Shown here one piece after another: positions 1 through 5,595 of a stretch of 8,913 nt of DNA; the stretch's first letter is position 1; every line of letters starts with the position of its first letter. This DNA is from an uncultured Chloroflexota bacterium (GTDB lineage Bacteria; Chloroflexota; Dehalococcoidia; SAR202; UBA11138), in the NCBI GenBank assembly GCA_913046025.1, contig CAJWRP010000062.1, positions 1 through 8,913 of the forward strand, in the 5' to 3' direction. The notes below the pieces were generated by a model. That model made no database searches. It had not been told where the DNA came from and saw only the letters and a list, made by a program, of their open reading frames with translations. Position numbers and translations under genes: made by a program.

Positions 1-242
1 GATATCAAGCGAGTCGCTATGCTCTCGGTCGTTCTATTGGTGGCGCCGGAAATAATCATAAACTTTTTATTGGGTACCGATCGACGTTGCTCTCCGACAC
101 GCTTGGGGTAAAGAACGTATTCCCATGGTGCTAGCTGAGACAACAAACGCCACGGTGTATTAACATCAGGAGGTGGCTCAGGGGGACGCTTACTGTTCGG
201 GAAGTACTCATCGATTAATTCAGACGCGTTACGAGGCTTCAT
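1..242 (-). CDS. Unrecognised protein, N-terminal 80 codons only (runs off left edge)
   Basis: An open frame starts at ATG 242-240 and stays open to base 1. Its ATG shares four bases (ATGA) with the panC stop, a classic translational-coupling arrangement, so it is very likely the last visible gene of the pantothenate operon. The 80 visible residues start MKPRNASELIDEYF, then have a proline-rich stretch (about 19-30, RPPEPPPDVNTP), a tryptophan-containing segment (WRLLSQLAPWEYVLYP, about 31-46), and a basic linker followed by FMIISGATNRTTESIATRL (about 61-79). The last piece faintly resembles the N-terminal strand-helix of ribose-phosphate pyrophosphokinases (SGNAxxxLAxxIAxxL), but this is only a pattern resemblance and the 60 residues before it do not fit that family. 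It is not panD: no PanD N-terminal or GS cleavage motif is visible. Function unknown. Confidence 0.75.
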   Translation of the reverse strand, partial: MKPRNASELIDEYFPNSKRPPEPPPDVNTPWRLLSQLAPWEYVLYPKRVGEQRRSVPNKKFMIISGATNRTTESIATRLI

Positions 243-1069
243 ATCATCATGTTGTCTATTAGCCGGGTGTTGCCGATTTGCACCGCTAGGGAGGCTAATG
301 CAGGCCCCGTGACCTCTTGCAGCTCTTCCAGGCTACTGGAATTGGCGAGGCTAACGTAATCTATAGAGGCGAACTGGGCTTCGTAGATTATTCGCCGCAT
401 CTCCTGCCGAATCTCTTCGCCATATGTCACACCCTCTTTTCGCAGACTTTGTGCCTTGAGCAATGCCCTGTACAGCACAGAGGCGACCTCTCGTTCTTCT
501 GGGTTTAGATTCACGTTGCGGCTGCTCATGGCGAGGCCGTCGGGCTCGCGTACTGTAGGGCAAACCACTACCTCTGCCCCCAGGTTAAGGTCGGCGTTAA
601 GTCTCTGAATAACCAGGCACTGCTGGGCGTCCTTCTGCCCGAAGTAGACTTTGTCAGGGCGGACAATAGTCAGCAGTTTGCAAACTACTGTCGCCACGCC
701 TAGGAAGTGGCCAGGCCTGTGCTCACCTTCTAGCTTGGAGCCAATAGTGCCCACGTCAACTTGTGTCTCGAAGCCCGGCGGATATATTTCACTAGGCGTA
801 GGAGCGAGGACCAGATCCACTCCAGCGGTTCGCAACATATCTAGATCAGCATCCATGTTGCGTGGGTAAGTAGAGAAGTCCTCGTCGACGGCGAACTGGG
901 TTGGGTTTACGAAGATGCTGACGGCAACGGTGGCATTCTCGTCGCGGGCGCGTTTGACCAGCGACATGTGGCCTTCATGCAAAAAGCCCATGGTAGGCAC
1001 AAAGCCCAGTGGCTTTACTGCCGACGCATGGGTTTCCCGAAATCCGGAGACCGTCTCAATGACTCTCAT
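239..1069 (-). CDS. panC: Pantothenate synthetase (pantoate--beta-alanine ligase)
   Basis: Condenses pantoate with beta-alanine, using ATP through a pantoyl-adenylate, to give pantothenate in the cytoplasm. The 276 residues are close to the usual ~280. Visible hallmarks of this nucleotidyltransferase-fold family are PTMG (25-28) and the H31-E-G-H34 ATP-binding signature, FVNPTQF (53-59), RPGHFLGVATVV (118-129) in the pantoate/dimer region, FGQKDAQQ (143-150), and REPDGLAMSSRN (174-185), the KMSKS-equivalent loop. Start ATG 1069-1067 is 12 bp after the panB stop. No good Shine-Dalgarno sequence is seen, so translation is probably coupled to panB. Its stop overlaps the start of the next gene by four bases. 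Nothing looks degraded. Confidence 0.98.
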   Translation of the reverse strand: MRVIETVSGFRETHASAVKPLGFVPTMGFLHEGHMSLVKRARDENATVAVSIFVNPTQFAVDEDFSTYPRNMDADLDMLRTAGVDLVLAPTPSEIYPPGFETQVDVGTIGSKLEGEHRPGHFLGVATVVCKLLTIVRPDKVYFGQKDAQQCLVIQRLNADLNLGAEVVVCPTVREPDGLAMSSRNVNLNPEEREVASVLYRALLKAQSLRKEGVTYGEEIRQEMRRIIYEAQFASIDYVSLANSSSLEELQEVTGPALASLAVQIGNTRLIDNMMI

Positions 1070-1081
1070 GCTTTTGAAGAC

Positions 1082-1930
1082 TTATACCGTCTCAAAGTGT
1101 TGTCCGGTGAGCTCTTGCACGACCTCTGGCTTCATGCTGAAGCTCTCCTTGTCGGTAGGGAAGGTCTGCTCTTGCACGTCGCTGACGTAGCGTGAGACAG
1201 CGCCCTGAATTATCTCGGACAGGTTGGCGTATTTGCGAGCGTGCTTGGGAGAGAAATCGTCGAACAGTCCCAGTAGGTCGTGGAACACCTGTACCTGTCC
1301 GTCACAGTTAACTCCGGCACCGATTCCAATGGTTGGTATGGAGAGTCGCTCCGTGATCATCTGGGCCAGTTGCTTGGGTACGCCTTCCAGCACCAATGCG
1401 TAGGCGCCAGCCTCTTCCAAAGCCTTGGCGTCGTCAATCATCTCCACAGCAGCCTTGGTGGTGCGGCCCTGAATTCGGTACCCACCGAGCTGGTTCACAG
1501 CCTGAGGTGTTAGGCCCAGGTGGCCCATTACCGGTATGCCGGCCTCTGTGATCCTGCTAACGGTTTCTGCCACTGCCCTACCGCCTTCTAGCTTTACGGA
1601 CTGGCATCCGCCTTCTTTGAGTAGGCGTCCGGCGTTGCGAATTGCCTCAGCGGTGTCTGCCTGGTAGCTCATGAATGGAAGGTCACCAACGACGTGGGCC
1701 TTTTCAGTACCCCGCATTACGGCCTTGATGTGGTGAATCATGTCTTCCATGGTCACTGGCACGGTGGAGTCGTGGCCCATGACAACGTTCCCCAGGCTGT
1801 CGCCCACCAGGATGATGGGAATGCCAGCCCTCTCGACTATTATCGCCGAGGTGTAATCGTAAGCGGTTATCATGGCGATCTTCTCGCCACGTGCCTTCAT
1901 TTTGCTCAGGTCTCGAATCGTTACTCGCAT
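1082..1930 (-). CDS. panB: 3-methyl-2-oxobutanoate hydroxymethyltransferase (ketopantoate hydroxymethyltransferase)
   Basis: Transfers a hydroxymethyl group from 5,10-methylenetetrahydrofolate to alpha-ketoisovalerate, giving ketopantoate, the first committed step of pantothenate synthesis. The protein is a 282-residue TIM barrel (usual length ~265-280). Family residues are in place: VGDSLG with metal-binding D44, VGDLPF with D83, VKLEGG with K113 and E115, GHLGLTPQ (136-143), catalytic E182 in LEGVP, and IGIGAGVNCDGQVQVFHD (201-218). The frame is open 49 codons further upstream to 2077, but that extension lies inside the preceding gene and has no similarity to PanB. ATG 1930-1928 has a strong AGGAGGT five bases upstream and gives the expected N-terminus (TIRDLSKMKARGEKIAMITAYD), so it was chosen. 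The start lies 43 bp after the DUF2520 gene. Confidence 0.98.
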   Translation of the reverse strand: MRVTIRDLSKMKARGEKIAMITAYDYTSAIIVERAGIPIILVGDSLGNVVMGHDSTVPVTMEDMIHHIKAVMRGTEKAHVVGDLPFMSYQADTAEAIRNAGRLLKEGGCQSVKLEGGRAVAETVSRITEAGIPVMGHLGLTPQAVNQLGGYRIQGRTTKAAVEMIDDAKALEEAGAYALVLEGVPKQLAQMITERLSIPTIGIGAGVNCDGQVQVFHDLLGLFDDFSPKHARKYANLSEIIQGAVSRYVSDVQEQTFPTDKESFSMKPEVVQELTGQHFETV

Positions 1931-1935
1931 CTGGT

Positions 1936-1942
1936 ACCTCCT
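1936..1942 (-). promoter_or_regulatory. Ribosome binding site of panB
   Basis: AGGAGGT on the minus strand, five bases before ATG 1930. It is the strongest Shine-Dalgarno sequence in the operon. It fixes the panB start and rejects the longer open frame that reaches into the upstream gene. Confidence 0.85.
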
Positions 1943-1973
1943 CTGTTCCCTTCTGAGTGAGGGCCTACGTCCG

Positions 1974-2858
1974 TTAACGCTCTCTATAGCTTTCGATAAT
2001 ATTGCGGATCTCGTCCGAAGTCTCGTCGCTGAGGCCCTGTTCGACGGCTTGGGGTAGCCCTGCCAGGGCAAGCTCACAATACATGGGCAGCAGACCAGGG
2101 TCCCGGTCCGTCAGCGCCTCTAAATGCTTGCGAACCGTCCCAACATCGCCTCGTGGATACGGGCCTGCTACGGCATCGGGAATACCTGATGCCTCGATGT
2201 TGTTAGCGACAGCACGCATCATGGGCAGCAGGGCTTTTACGCCGTCGGCCCTGGTGGAGCCGATGTGCTCCCAAACGCCTCCGGCTATGCCAACCAGGCA
2301 GGTGAGCAGGTTGCCCATGAGGACGCCGCTCAAGTGATATAGCACCTTGTCTTCGGGCTGTAGGAAGACTGGTATGGCTCCTATGTCGTGAGCCATCTGC
2401 TCGAAGTATGGCTTGATATCGTCTCCTGCCTCGATGCCGAAGGTCGTGCCCGGAATGCTCTTTACGCCGTTTTCCACGGACGAGAAGGCCTGCAGCGGAT
2501 GGAAAGCCCCTGGCACAGCGCCTTGCGAAACCGGACCGTTGAATAGATCAAGAGAAGCCGCGCCGGAGCAGTGTACTACCGCTTGGCCCGAATGCCACGT
2601 CACGGATGCTGCAACAGGGCTAATATAGCCGTCGGACGTTGTAATGAACGTCACGTCAACAGCGTTAGCGGCCTCCTGGTAGCTGCCGTATGCAATGCAG
2701 TCAGGTATTCGCGCCGCAAAGGCGTCTGCGGAAGCAGGTGTCCTGCTAGCCACGGCGATCACAGGATAGCCAGCATTGGAAAGGGCCAGAGCCAATGAGC
2801 CGCCTACCTTGCCTGCGCCTAAGAATGCTATTGTTGACCGTCTGTCGAATTCAGCCAT
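1974..2858 (-). CDS. Rossmann-fold / DUF2520 oxidoreductase, candidate ketopantoate reductase (PanG-like)
   Basis: A 294-residue two-domain protein. The N-terminal NAD(P)-binding Rossmann domain has GAGKVG (14-19) and a strand ending in ASRT (37-40). HCSGA (96-100) and FHPLQAF (119-125) are typical of the DUF2520 family, and the C-terminal helical domain carries YHLSGVLMGNLL (174-185) and GPYPRGDVGTVRKHLEAL (232-249). The family is related to F420/NADP and 6-phosphogluconate-type dehydrogenases. It sits directly before panB and panC, where the missing chemical step is reduction of ketopantoate to pantoate. Classical PanE (ApbA family) is not in the window. I recall that an alternative reductase, PanG, was described in Francisella; whether it is this same family should be checked. 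Start ATG 2858 overlaps the peptidase gene by 8 bp and lacks a clear Shine-Dalgarno sequence, suggesting coupling. The fold call is secure; the substrate is inferred from context. Confidence 0.92.
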   Translation of the reverse strand: MAEFDRRSTIAFLGAGKVGGSLALALSNAGYPVIAVASRTPASADAFAARIPDCIAYGSYQEAANAVDVTFITTSDGYISPVAASVTWHSGQAVVHCSGAASLDLFNGPVSQGAVPGAFHPLQAFSSVENGVKSIPGTTFGIEAGDDIKPYFEQMAHDIGAIPVFLQPEDKVLYHLSGVLMGNLLTCLVGIAGGVWEHIGSTRADGVKALLPMMRAVANNIEASGIPDAVAGPYPRGDVGTVRKHLEALTDRDPGLLPMYCELALAGLPQAVEQGLSDETSDEIRNIIESYRER

Positions 2859-3837
2859 TAAGAGATAACTCTGTTATGCTGGGCACACCACCCAGACCTG
2901 TTGCGCTTCGTATCGCCTTAACAATCGCGTCACTAACGCAGACTGCGGCCGCAGCTAAAATTCTGTTTAGCTCCACCTCTGGGCCATGTTTGCCAGTGGC
3001 TATTCCAAACAACACATCGCCGTCGCCCATAAGGTGGGCTGGCCGCACCGCCATGGCCAGTCCGTCGTGAGACGAAGATGCCAGCTTATTGGCCTGCTCT
3101 TTGGTCAGTCTTGCGTTGGTGGCCACTACGCCGATTGTTGTGTTTGTGCCCTGTTCTATTACTGGTTTCTTAAAATCAGGGGACGTCATAAGTGCTAAAG
3201 AGTCCTGCATCTGTCCTGACTTTGGGTCTCGTGGGCCGGCAACGACAGCGCCGGTGCGGTGATCGTACACTCCGCCAATGGCATTTACCGCGGTAATGGC
3301 ACCTACCATTAGGCCATCACCAAGGTGAATGCCGGACGTGCCTATACCGCCTTTGACTCCTCGGTCGTATCCCATAACCTTACCTACGGTGGCTCCTGTG
3401 CCCGCTCCCACAGTACCCTCGGTAATTGGTTCTCCAGTCGCGTTCACGCAGGCCGCGTAGCCATCTTCCGCTCCAGGCCGAATCTTATTGGTGATCATTC
3501 TTAAATCGTAAAGTATGGCTGCCGGAACTATGGGCACCTTCACGTCACCGGCCTGATAGCCTATTCCATGCTCCTCCAGGTAACGGACCACACCACCCGC
3601 CGCATCAAGTCCGAAGGCGCTTCCCCCGCTGAGCAGAACAGCATGAACAACATTTACGTTGTAAGTTGGTCGCAACAGGTCAGTTTCGCGAGTACCCGGT
3701 GACGGGCCGCGTACGTCGACTCCACCTACGGCCCCGTCCTCAAACAGGACCACTGTGCATCCCGTTGCCGCCTCCAGGTTGGTTCGGTGACCCACCTTTA
3801 CGCCCTCTACGTCCGTTATGCCTCCAGAATAAATCAA
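2851..3837 (-). CDS. P1 family peptidase (S58, DmpA/BapA/NylC-type N-terminal nucleophile hydrolase)
   Basis: Family members are made as one chain and autocleave in front of a Ser/Thr that becomes the N-terminal nucleophile. Known activities are D-aminopeptidase/beta-aminopeptidase (DmpA, BapA) and nylon-oligomer hydrolase (NylC). The 328 residues show the family start GITDVEGVKVGH (6-17), LLSGGSAFGLDAAGGV (68-83), GTVGAGTGATVGK (141-153), GGIGTSG (163-169) and TNTTIGVVATNARLT (231-245). By analogy to the NylC Asn-Thr site, the cut is predicted between N232 and T233, giving ~24 and ~10 kDa chains. No signal peptide is seen, so it is probably cytoplasmic. The start is TTG 3837: an in-frame TAG immediately precedes it, GAGG lies five bases upstream, and the next ATG would remove a third of the protein. 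It is the first large gene of the pantothenate operon and overlaps the DUF2520 gene by 8 bp. A role in releasing beta-alanine is possible but unproven. Confidence 0.94.
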   Translation of the reverse strand: MIYSGGITDVEGVKVGHRTNLEAATGCTVVLFEDGAVGGVDVRGPSPGTRETDLLRPTYNVNVVHAVLLSGGSAFGLDAAGGVVRYLEEHGIGYQAGDVKVPIVPAAILYDLRMITNKIRPGAEDGYAACVNATGEPITEGTVGAGTGATVGKVMGYDRGVKGGIGTSGIHLGDGLMVGAITAVNAIGGVYDHRTGAVVAGPRDPKSGQMQDSLALMTSPDFKKPVIEQGTNTTIGVVATNARLTKEQANKLASSSHDGLAMAVRPAHLMGDGDVLFGIATGKHGPEVELNRILAAAAVCVSDAIVKAIRSATGLGGVPSITELSLNG

Positions 3838-3840
3838 CTA

Positions 3841-3846
3841 TCCCTC
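3841..3846 (-). promoter_or_regulatory. Ribosome binding site for the TTG start of the P1 peptidase
   Basis: GAGGGA on the minus strand, with GAGG five bases before TTG 3837. It overlaps the TGA stop (3847-3845) of the 33-codon ORF upstream, so ribosomes finishing the small ORF would stop on this site. Confidence 0.65.
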
Positions 3847-3946
3847 AAATAACACCAAAAGCCCTCCTGACCTCGTCAGAAAGGCTTTTTGTATATAGAA
3901 TAATGGCTATGCTAACGCCTACCAAGGCGCTAAGTTCGATTTTCAT
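3845..3946 (-). CDS. Putative 33-residue single-helix membrane protein at the head of the operon
   Basis: The ORF starts ATG 3946-3944 with GGTGAG seven bases upstream (3959-3954) and ends TGA 3847-3845 inside the peptidase's ribosome binding site. The predicted peptide starts MKIELSALVGVSIAIILYT, a short charged N-terminus then about 14 mostly hydrophobic residues (5-18). A polar, basic tail KSLSDEVRRAFGVI follows (20-33). This is the layout of a small single-span membrane protein, or of a leader peptide. It lies about 35 bp after the predicted transcription start. Support is structural only: good Shine-Dalgarno spacing, coherent hydrophobic profile and coupling geometry. I recognise no family. 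A 33-codon frame can occur by chance, and the hairpin inside its 3' half may be the real functional element. Confidence 0.45.
   Translation of the reverse strand: MKIELSALVGVSIAIILYTKSLSDEVRRAFGVI
3857..3890. terminator. Hairpin with T-run between divergent units (plus-strand terminator or minus-strand leader hairpin)
   Basis: AAAAGCC (3857-3863) pairs with GGCTTTT (3883-3889), and inside it CTGAC (3867-3871) pairs with GTCAG (3875-3879) around a CTC loop, with a 3x3 internal loop (CTC/AAA). Read on the plus strand, it is followed by a run of T (3886-3890), as in an intrinsic terminator. But no plus-strand gene ends here. On the minus strand it lies in the transcribed leader just before the peptidase, inside the small ORF, where it could act as an attenuator-like or translation-modulating hairpin. 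Base pairing is clear; role uncertain. Confidence 0.45.
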
Positions 3947-3987
3947 GGTAACGCTCACCGTTCCCGGTAAGGATTGGCTGCACCTAC

Positions 3988-4016
3988 ATCATAACAGGGC
4001 GGAATCGGTGATTCAA
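3988..4016 (-). promoter_or_regulatory. Sigma70-type promoter of the pantothenate operon
   Basis: On the minus strand TTGAAT (4016-4011) and TATGAT (3993-3988) are separated by exactly 17 bases, with TG one base before the -10 (extended -10). The match is 4/6 and 5/6 to consensus. The predicted start is near 3981, about 35 bases before the small ORF and about 145 before the peptidase TTG. No other promoter this good was seen within the operon. Confidence 0.65.
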
Positions 4017-4073
4017 ATAGTGAGTGTTACAAGCTATTGTCGGGCTAAAAGTGCCGTTTCATATTATAAAAAT

Positions 4074-4077
4074 GAGG
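4074..4077 (+). promoter_or_regulatory. Ribosome binding site for the TTG start of the HAD phosphatase
   Basis: GAGG seven bases upstream of TTG 4085. Together with the in-frame TAG at 4082-4084 it leaves TTG as the only start that keeps the catalytic motif I strand. Confidence 0.6.
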
Positions 4078-4084
4078 TAATTAG

Positions 4085-4687
4085 TTGGGGATTTCGACTG
4101 TAATATTCGACATGGGTGGCGTCCTGGTCTGGACCCACTGGGAGCGAGCCACTGAACCGCTGGGGAAATTAGCTCGCGTGCCCCCGGAACGGGTTCTTGA
4201 GACCATCCTCCATACCGATGCCCACTTTTCTTACATGATCGGCGAGATCGATTCCTACGAGTTTGCAATAGGTATTTTGGAGAGCCTAGGTATAGATATT
4301 CCACAAGAGGAACTGCTGGCTATTTGGGACTCTATATTGGCTCCCAACCCAGAAGCGCTGCCTGTTCTGGAACGGCTGAAGAAAAGGTACCGCTTGGTGT
4401 TGGGGTCCAACACAGACATCGGCCACTTCAACCGGAGCCTTGAGGTGCAGCCAGGGCTGGGGCTGTTCGATGACCTATTGCTGTCTTATGAGTTAGGGGT
4501 ATGCAAGCCGGACGCAGCGTTCTTCGAACTGGGTCTTGCTAGCTTGGAGATTCCCCCGGAGAAGTGTGTGTTCATAGACGACCTGGCAGCGAATATTGAA
4601 TCTGCCAAGGGCGTGGGTATTAAGGCGATTCAGTTTCAGTCTATGAGTCAGGTGGAGGCGGAGTTGGGTCGACTGGGATTGCTCTAA
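4085..4687 (+). CDS. HAD-superfamily hydrolase (subfamily IA, YihX-like phosphatase)
   Basis: A 200-residue haloacid-dehalogenase-fold protein, most likely a small-molecule phosphatase in the cytoplasm; the substrate cannot be told. Motif I is FDMGGVLV with nucleophile D9; the usual second Asp is replaced by Gly, as in the common DxGGV/DxGNV phosphatases. A helical cap follows at about 20-85. Motif II is S108 in LGSNTDIGHF, motif III K141 in GVCKPDAAFF, and motif IV D165-D166 in VFIDDLAANI. All four motifs are intact and the length is typical. The start is TTG 4085: a TAG codon precedes it directly, GAGG lies seven bases upstream (4074-4077), and the first ATG (codon 10) would cut off the first strand and the nucleophile. 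It is divergent from the pantothenate operon. No convincing plus-strand promoter was found, only an AT-rich TATTATAAA at 4062-4070. Confidence 0.93.
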   Translation: MGISTVIFDMGGVLVWTHWERATEPLGKLARVPPERVLETILHTDAHFSYMIGEIDSYEFAIGILESLGIDIPQEELLAIWDSILAPNPEALPVLERLKKRYRLVLGSNTDIGHFNRSLEVQPGLGLFDDLLLSYELGVCKPDAAFFELGLASLEIPPEKCVFIDDLAANIESAKGVGIKAIQFQSMSQVEAELGRLGLL

Positions 4688-4726
4688 TATCAGAGGTCAT
4701 AACGGGTCATTCTAATTATTGAGGAT

Positions 4727-5383
4727 TTGTTCCAAGAATCTCCCTTTCAACACCAAGCTTGTGACCTGTTTGCGGATAACATCCCGGGGGCTCTGCAATA
4801 TGATCTGAACGATCTCTCGGCACTTGGCAATATTTTGAGCGCCAATGTAGTGACTTGCATTAGAGCTTCCATGTTCATCAAAAGCAAAAGGCGGTTTATT
4901 CAGGAGTTGACAGCGTTTCTACAACCGGGCGCATACTTAATAATGGACTTCCTGATAGGGTCGTCTGACTTGCCTGTGTTGGATTTTCGCTATGACGGCA
5001 AACCGGCCGCAGCAATATATGACGTCAAACGGCCTTCAGTATTCGCAACTACTTTCTATGACGAAAGGCTGTTGATGGAACAACATTTGGACGACGTCAA
5101 TGCGTTTTGCGAACATGCCCGTGGTTGGCCCATCAAAACCCAGCTTAGGTACATGAAAGCCCACCCGATACAATTTTTCAAAACATTCAGAGGCCTTCAG
5201 GGATTGGATCCACACAATCTTGGCGAAGCCATTAATAGCCATCACGACTCTGACAACGTTATGTCGTTGAAAGACCTGGAACTGAGCGGTTTCACAATCG
5301 AAAAATTCGACACACATTACTTCTACGAAGAGGTGGGTAAGTTTAATTTATTCATTCTTGTTGTCGCCAAATATCGGCAATAG
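4727..5383 (+). pseudogene. Methyltransferase-like protein lacking the SAM-binding N-terminus (probable remnant)
   Basis: The 218-residue frame reads like the C-terminal two thirds of a class I SAM-dependent methyltransferase. ALQYDLNDLSAL (about 22-33) fits strand 3, NVVTCIRASMFIKSKRRFIQ (40-59) strand 4 and its helix, FLQPGAYLIMDFLI (64-77) strand 5, and SLKDLELSGFTIEKFDTHYF plus NLFILVVAKYR (about 178-217) the strands 6-7 hairpin. The glycine-rich motif I and strand 2 acid that hold SAM are absent. The frame closes at TAA 4700-4702, and the sequence before that belongs to the intact HAD gene, so there is no room for them. The start is unclear: the TTG at 4727 has a GAGG only two bases away, which is too close. 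Its sequence is more AT-rich than its neighbours. A rearrangement that joined a truncated gene to the HAD gene is the simplest reading. A functional short protein is not excluded, because the remaining frame is intact. The family call is by pattern only. Confidence 0.55.
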
Positions 5384-5595
5384 GTTATTTGTATTTTTTA
5401 TTGCAATAACTTTGAGACTGCTGGAACTTATTGCGATTCAGGGTGGACCTATTGCACGTGTTCAACAACAGAGGATCTTCGGCGATGATCCGACATCAAT
5501 CTATGCATTCTCGCAATCGATTTGACGCATGCGACAAGTATGGCGTTATTCCCATATTGAAGGGCCACACGACAGGCAAGTGAATGGCTATAAAC
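5384..5595. other. Non-coding gap between convergent genes
   Basis: 212 bases between the methyltransferase remnant and the epimerase, whose 3' ends face each other. It starts AT-rich with a run of six T (5394-5399), which could help end plus-strand transcription, though no stable stem precedes it. It holds a perfect 12-base palindrome TTATTGCAATAA (5398-5409) and an imperfect one at 5473-5491. A 55-codon open stretch with no recognisable content (about 5416-5583) is present. No gene or RNA is seen. Confidence 0.6.
5473..5491. repeat. Short imperfect palindrome GGATC-TTCGGCGAT-GATCC
   Basis: The 5-base arms GGATC/GATCC are perfect, and inside them TCG/CGA also mirror each other, with mismatches only at the two flanking T positions and the centre. 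It lies 105 bases past the epimerase stop on that gene's strand, but no T-run follows, so it is not a normal intrinsic terminator. A binding site or a chance palindrome are both possible. Confidence 0.35.

Noticed and set aside
1050..1095. 10-base direct repeat ACCGTCTCAA at 1050-1059 and 1086-1095 flanking the panC start
   Set aside because: Both copies encode Glu-Thr-Val in the PanB C-terminus and PanC N-terminus; most likely chance.
1931..2077. N-terminal 49-codon extension of the panB frame
   Set aside because: It overlaps the DUF2520 gene, has no PanB similarity, and a strong AGGAGGT precedes the internal ATG 1930.
4037..4070. Plus-strand promoter for the HAD phosphatase (TTGTCG and TATTAT)
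   Set aside because: The spacer is 19 bases with a poor -35, and the -10 would put the RNA start on the ribosome binding site; not convincing enough to annotate.
5416..5583. 55-codon open stretch, including a 32-codon ATG frame from 5485
   Set aside because: No ribosome binding site, no recognisable composition or motif, and it runs through a palindrome.
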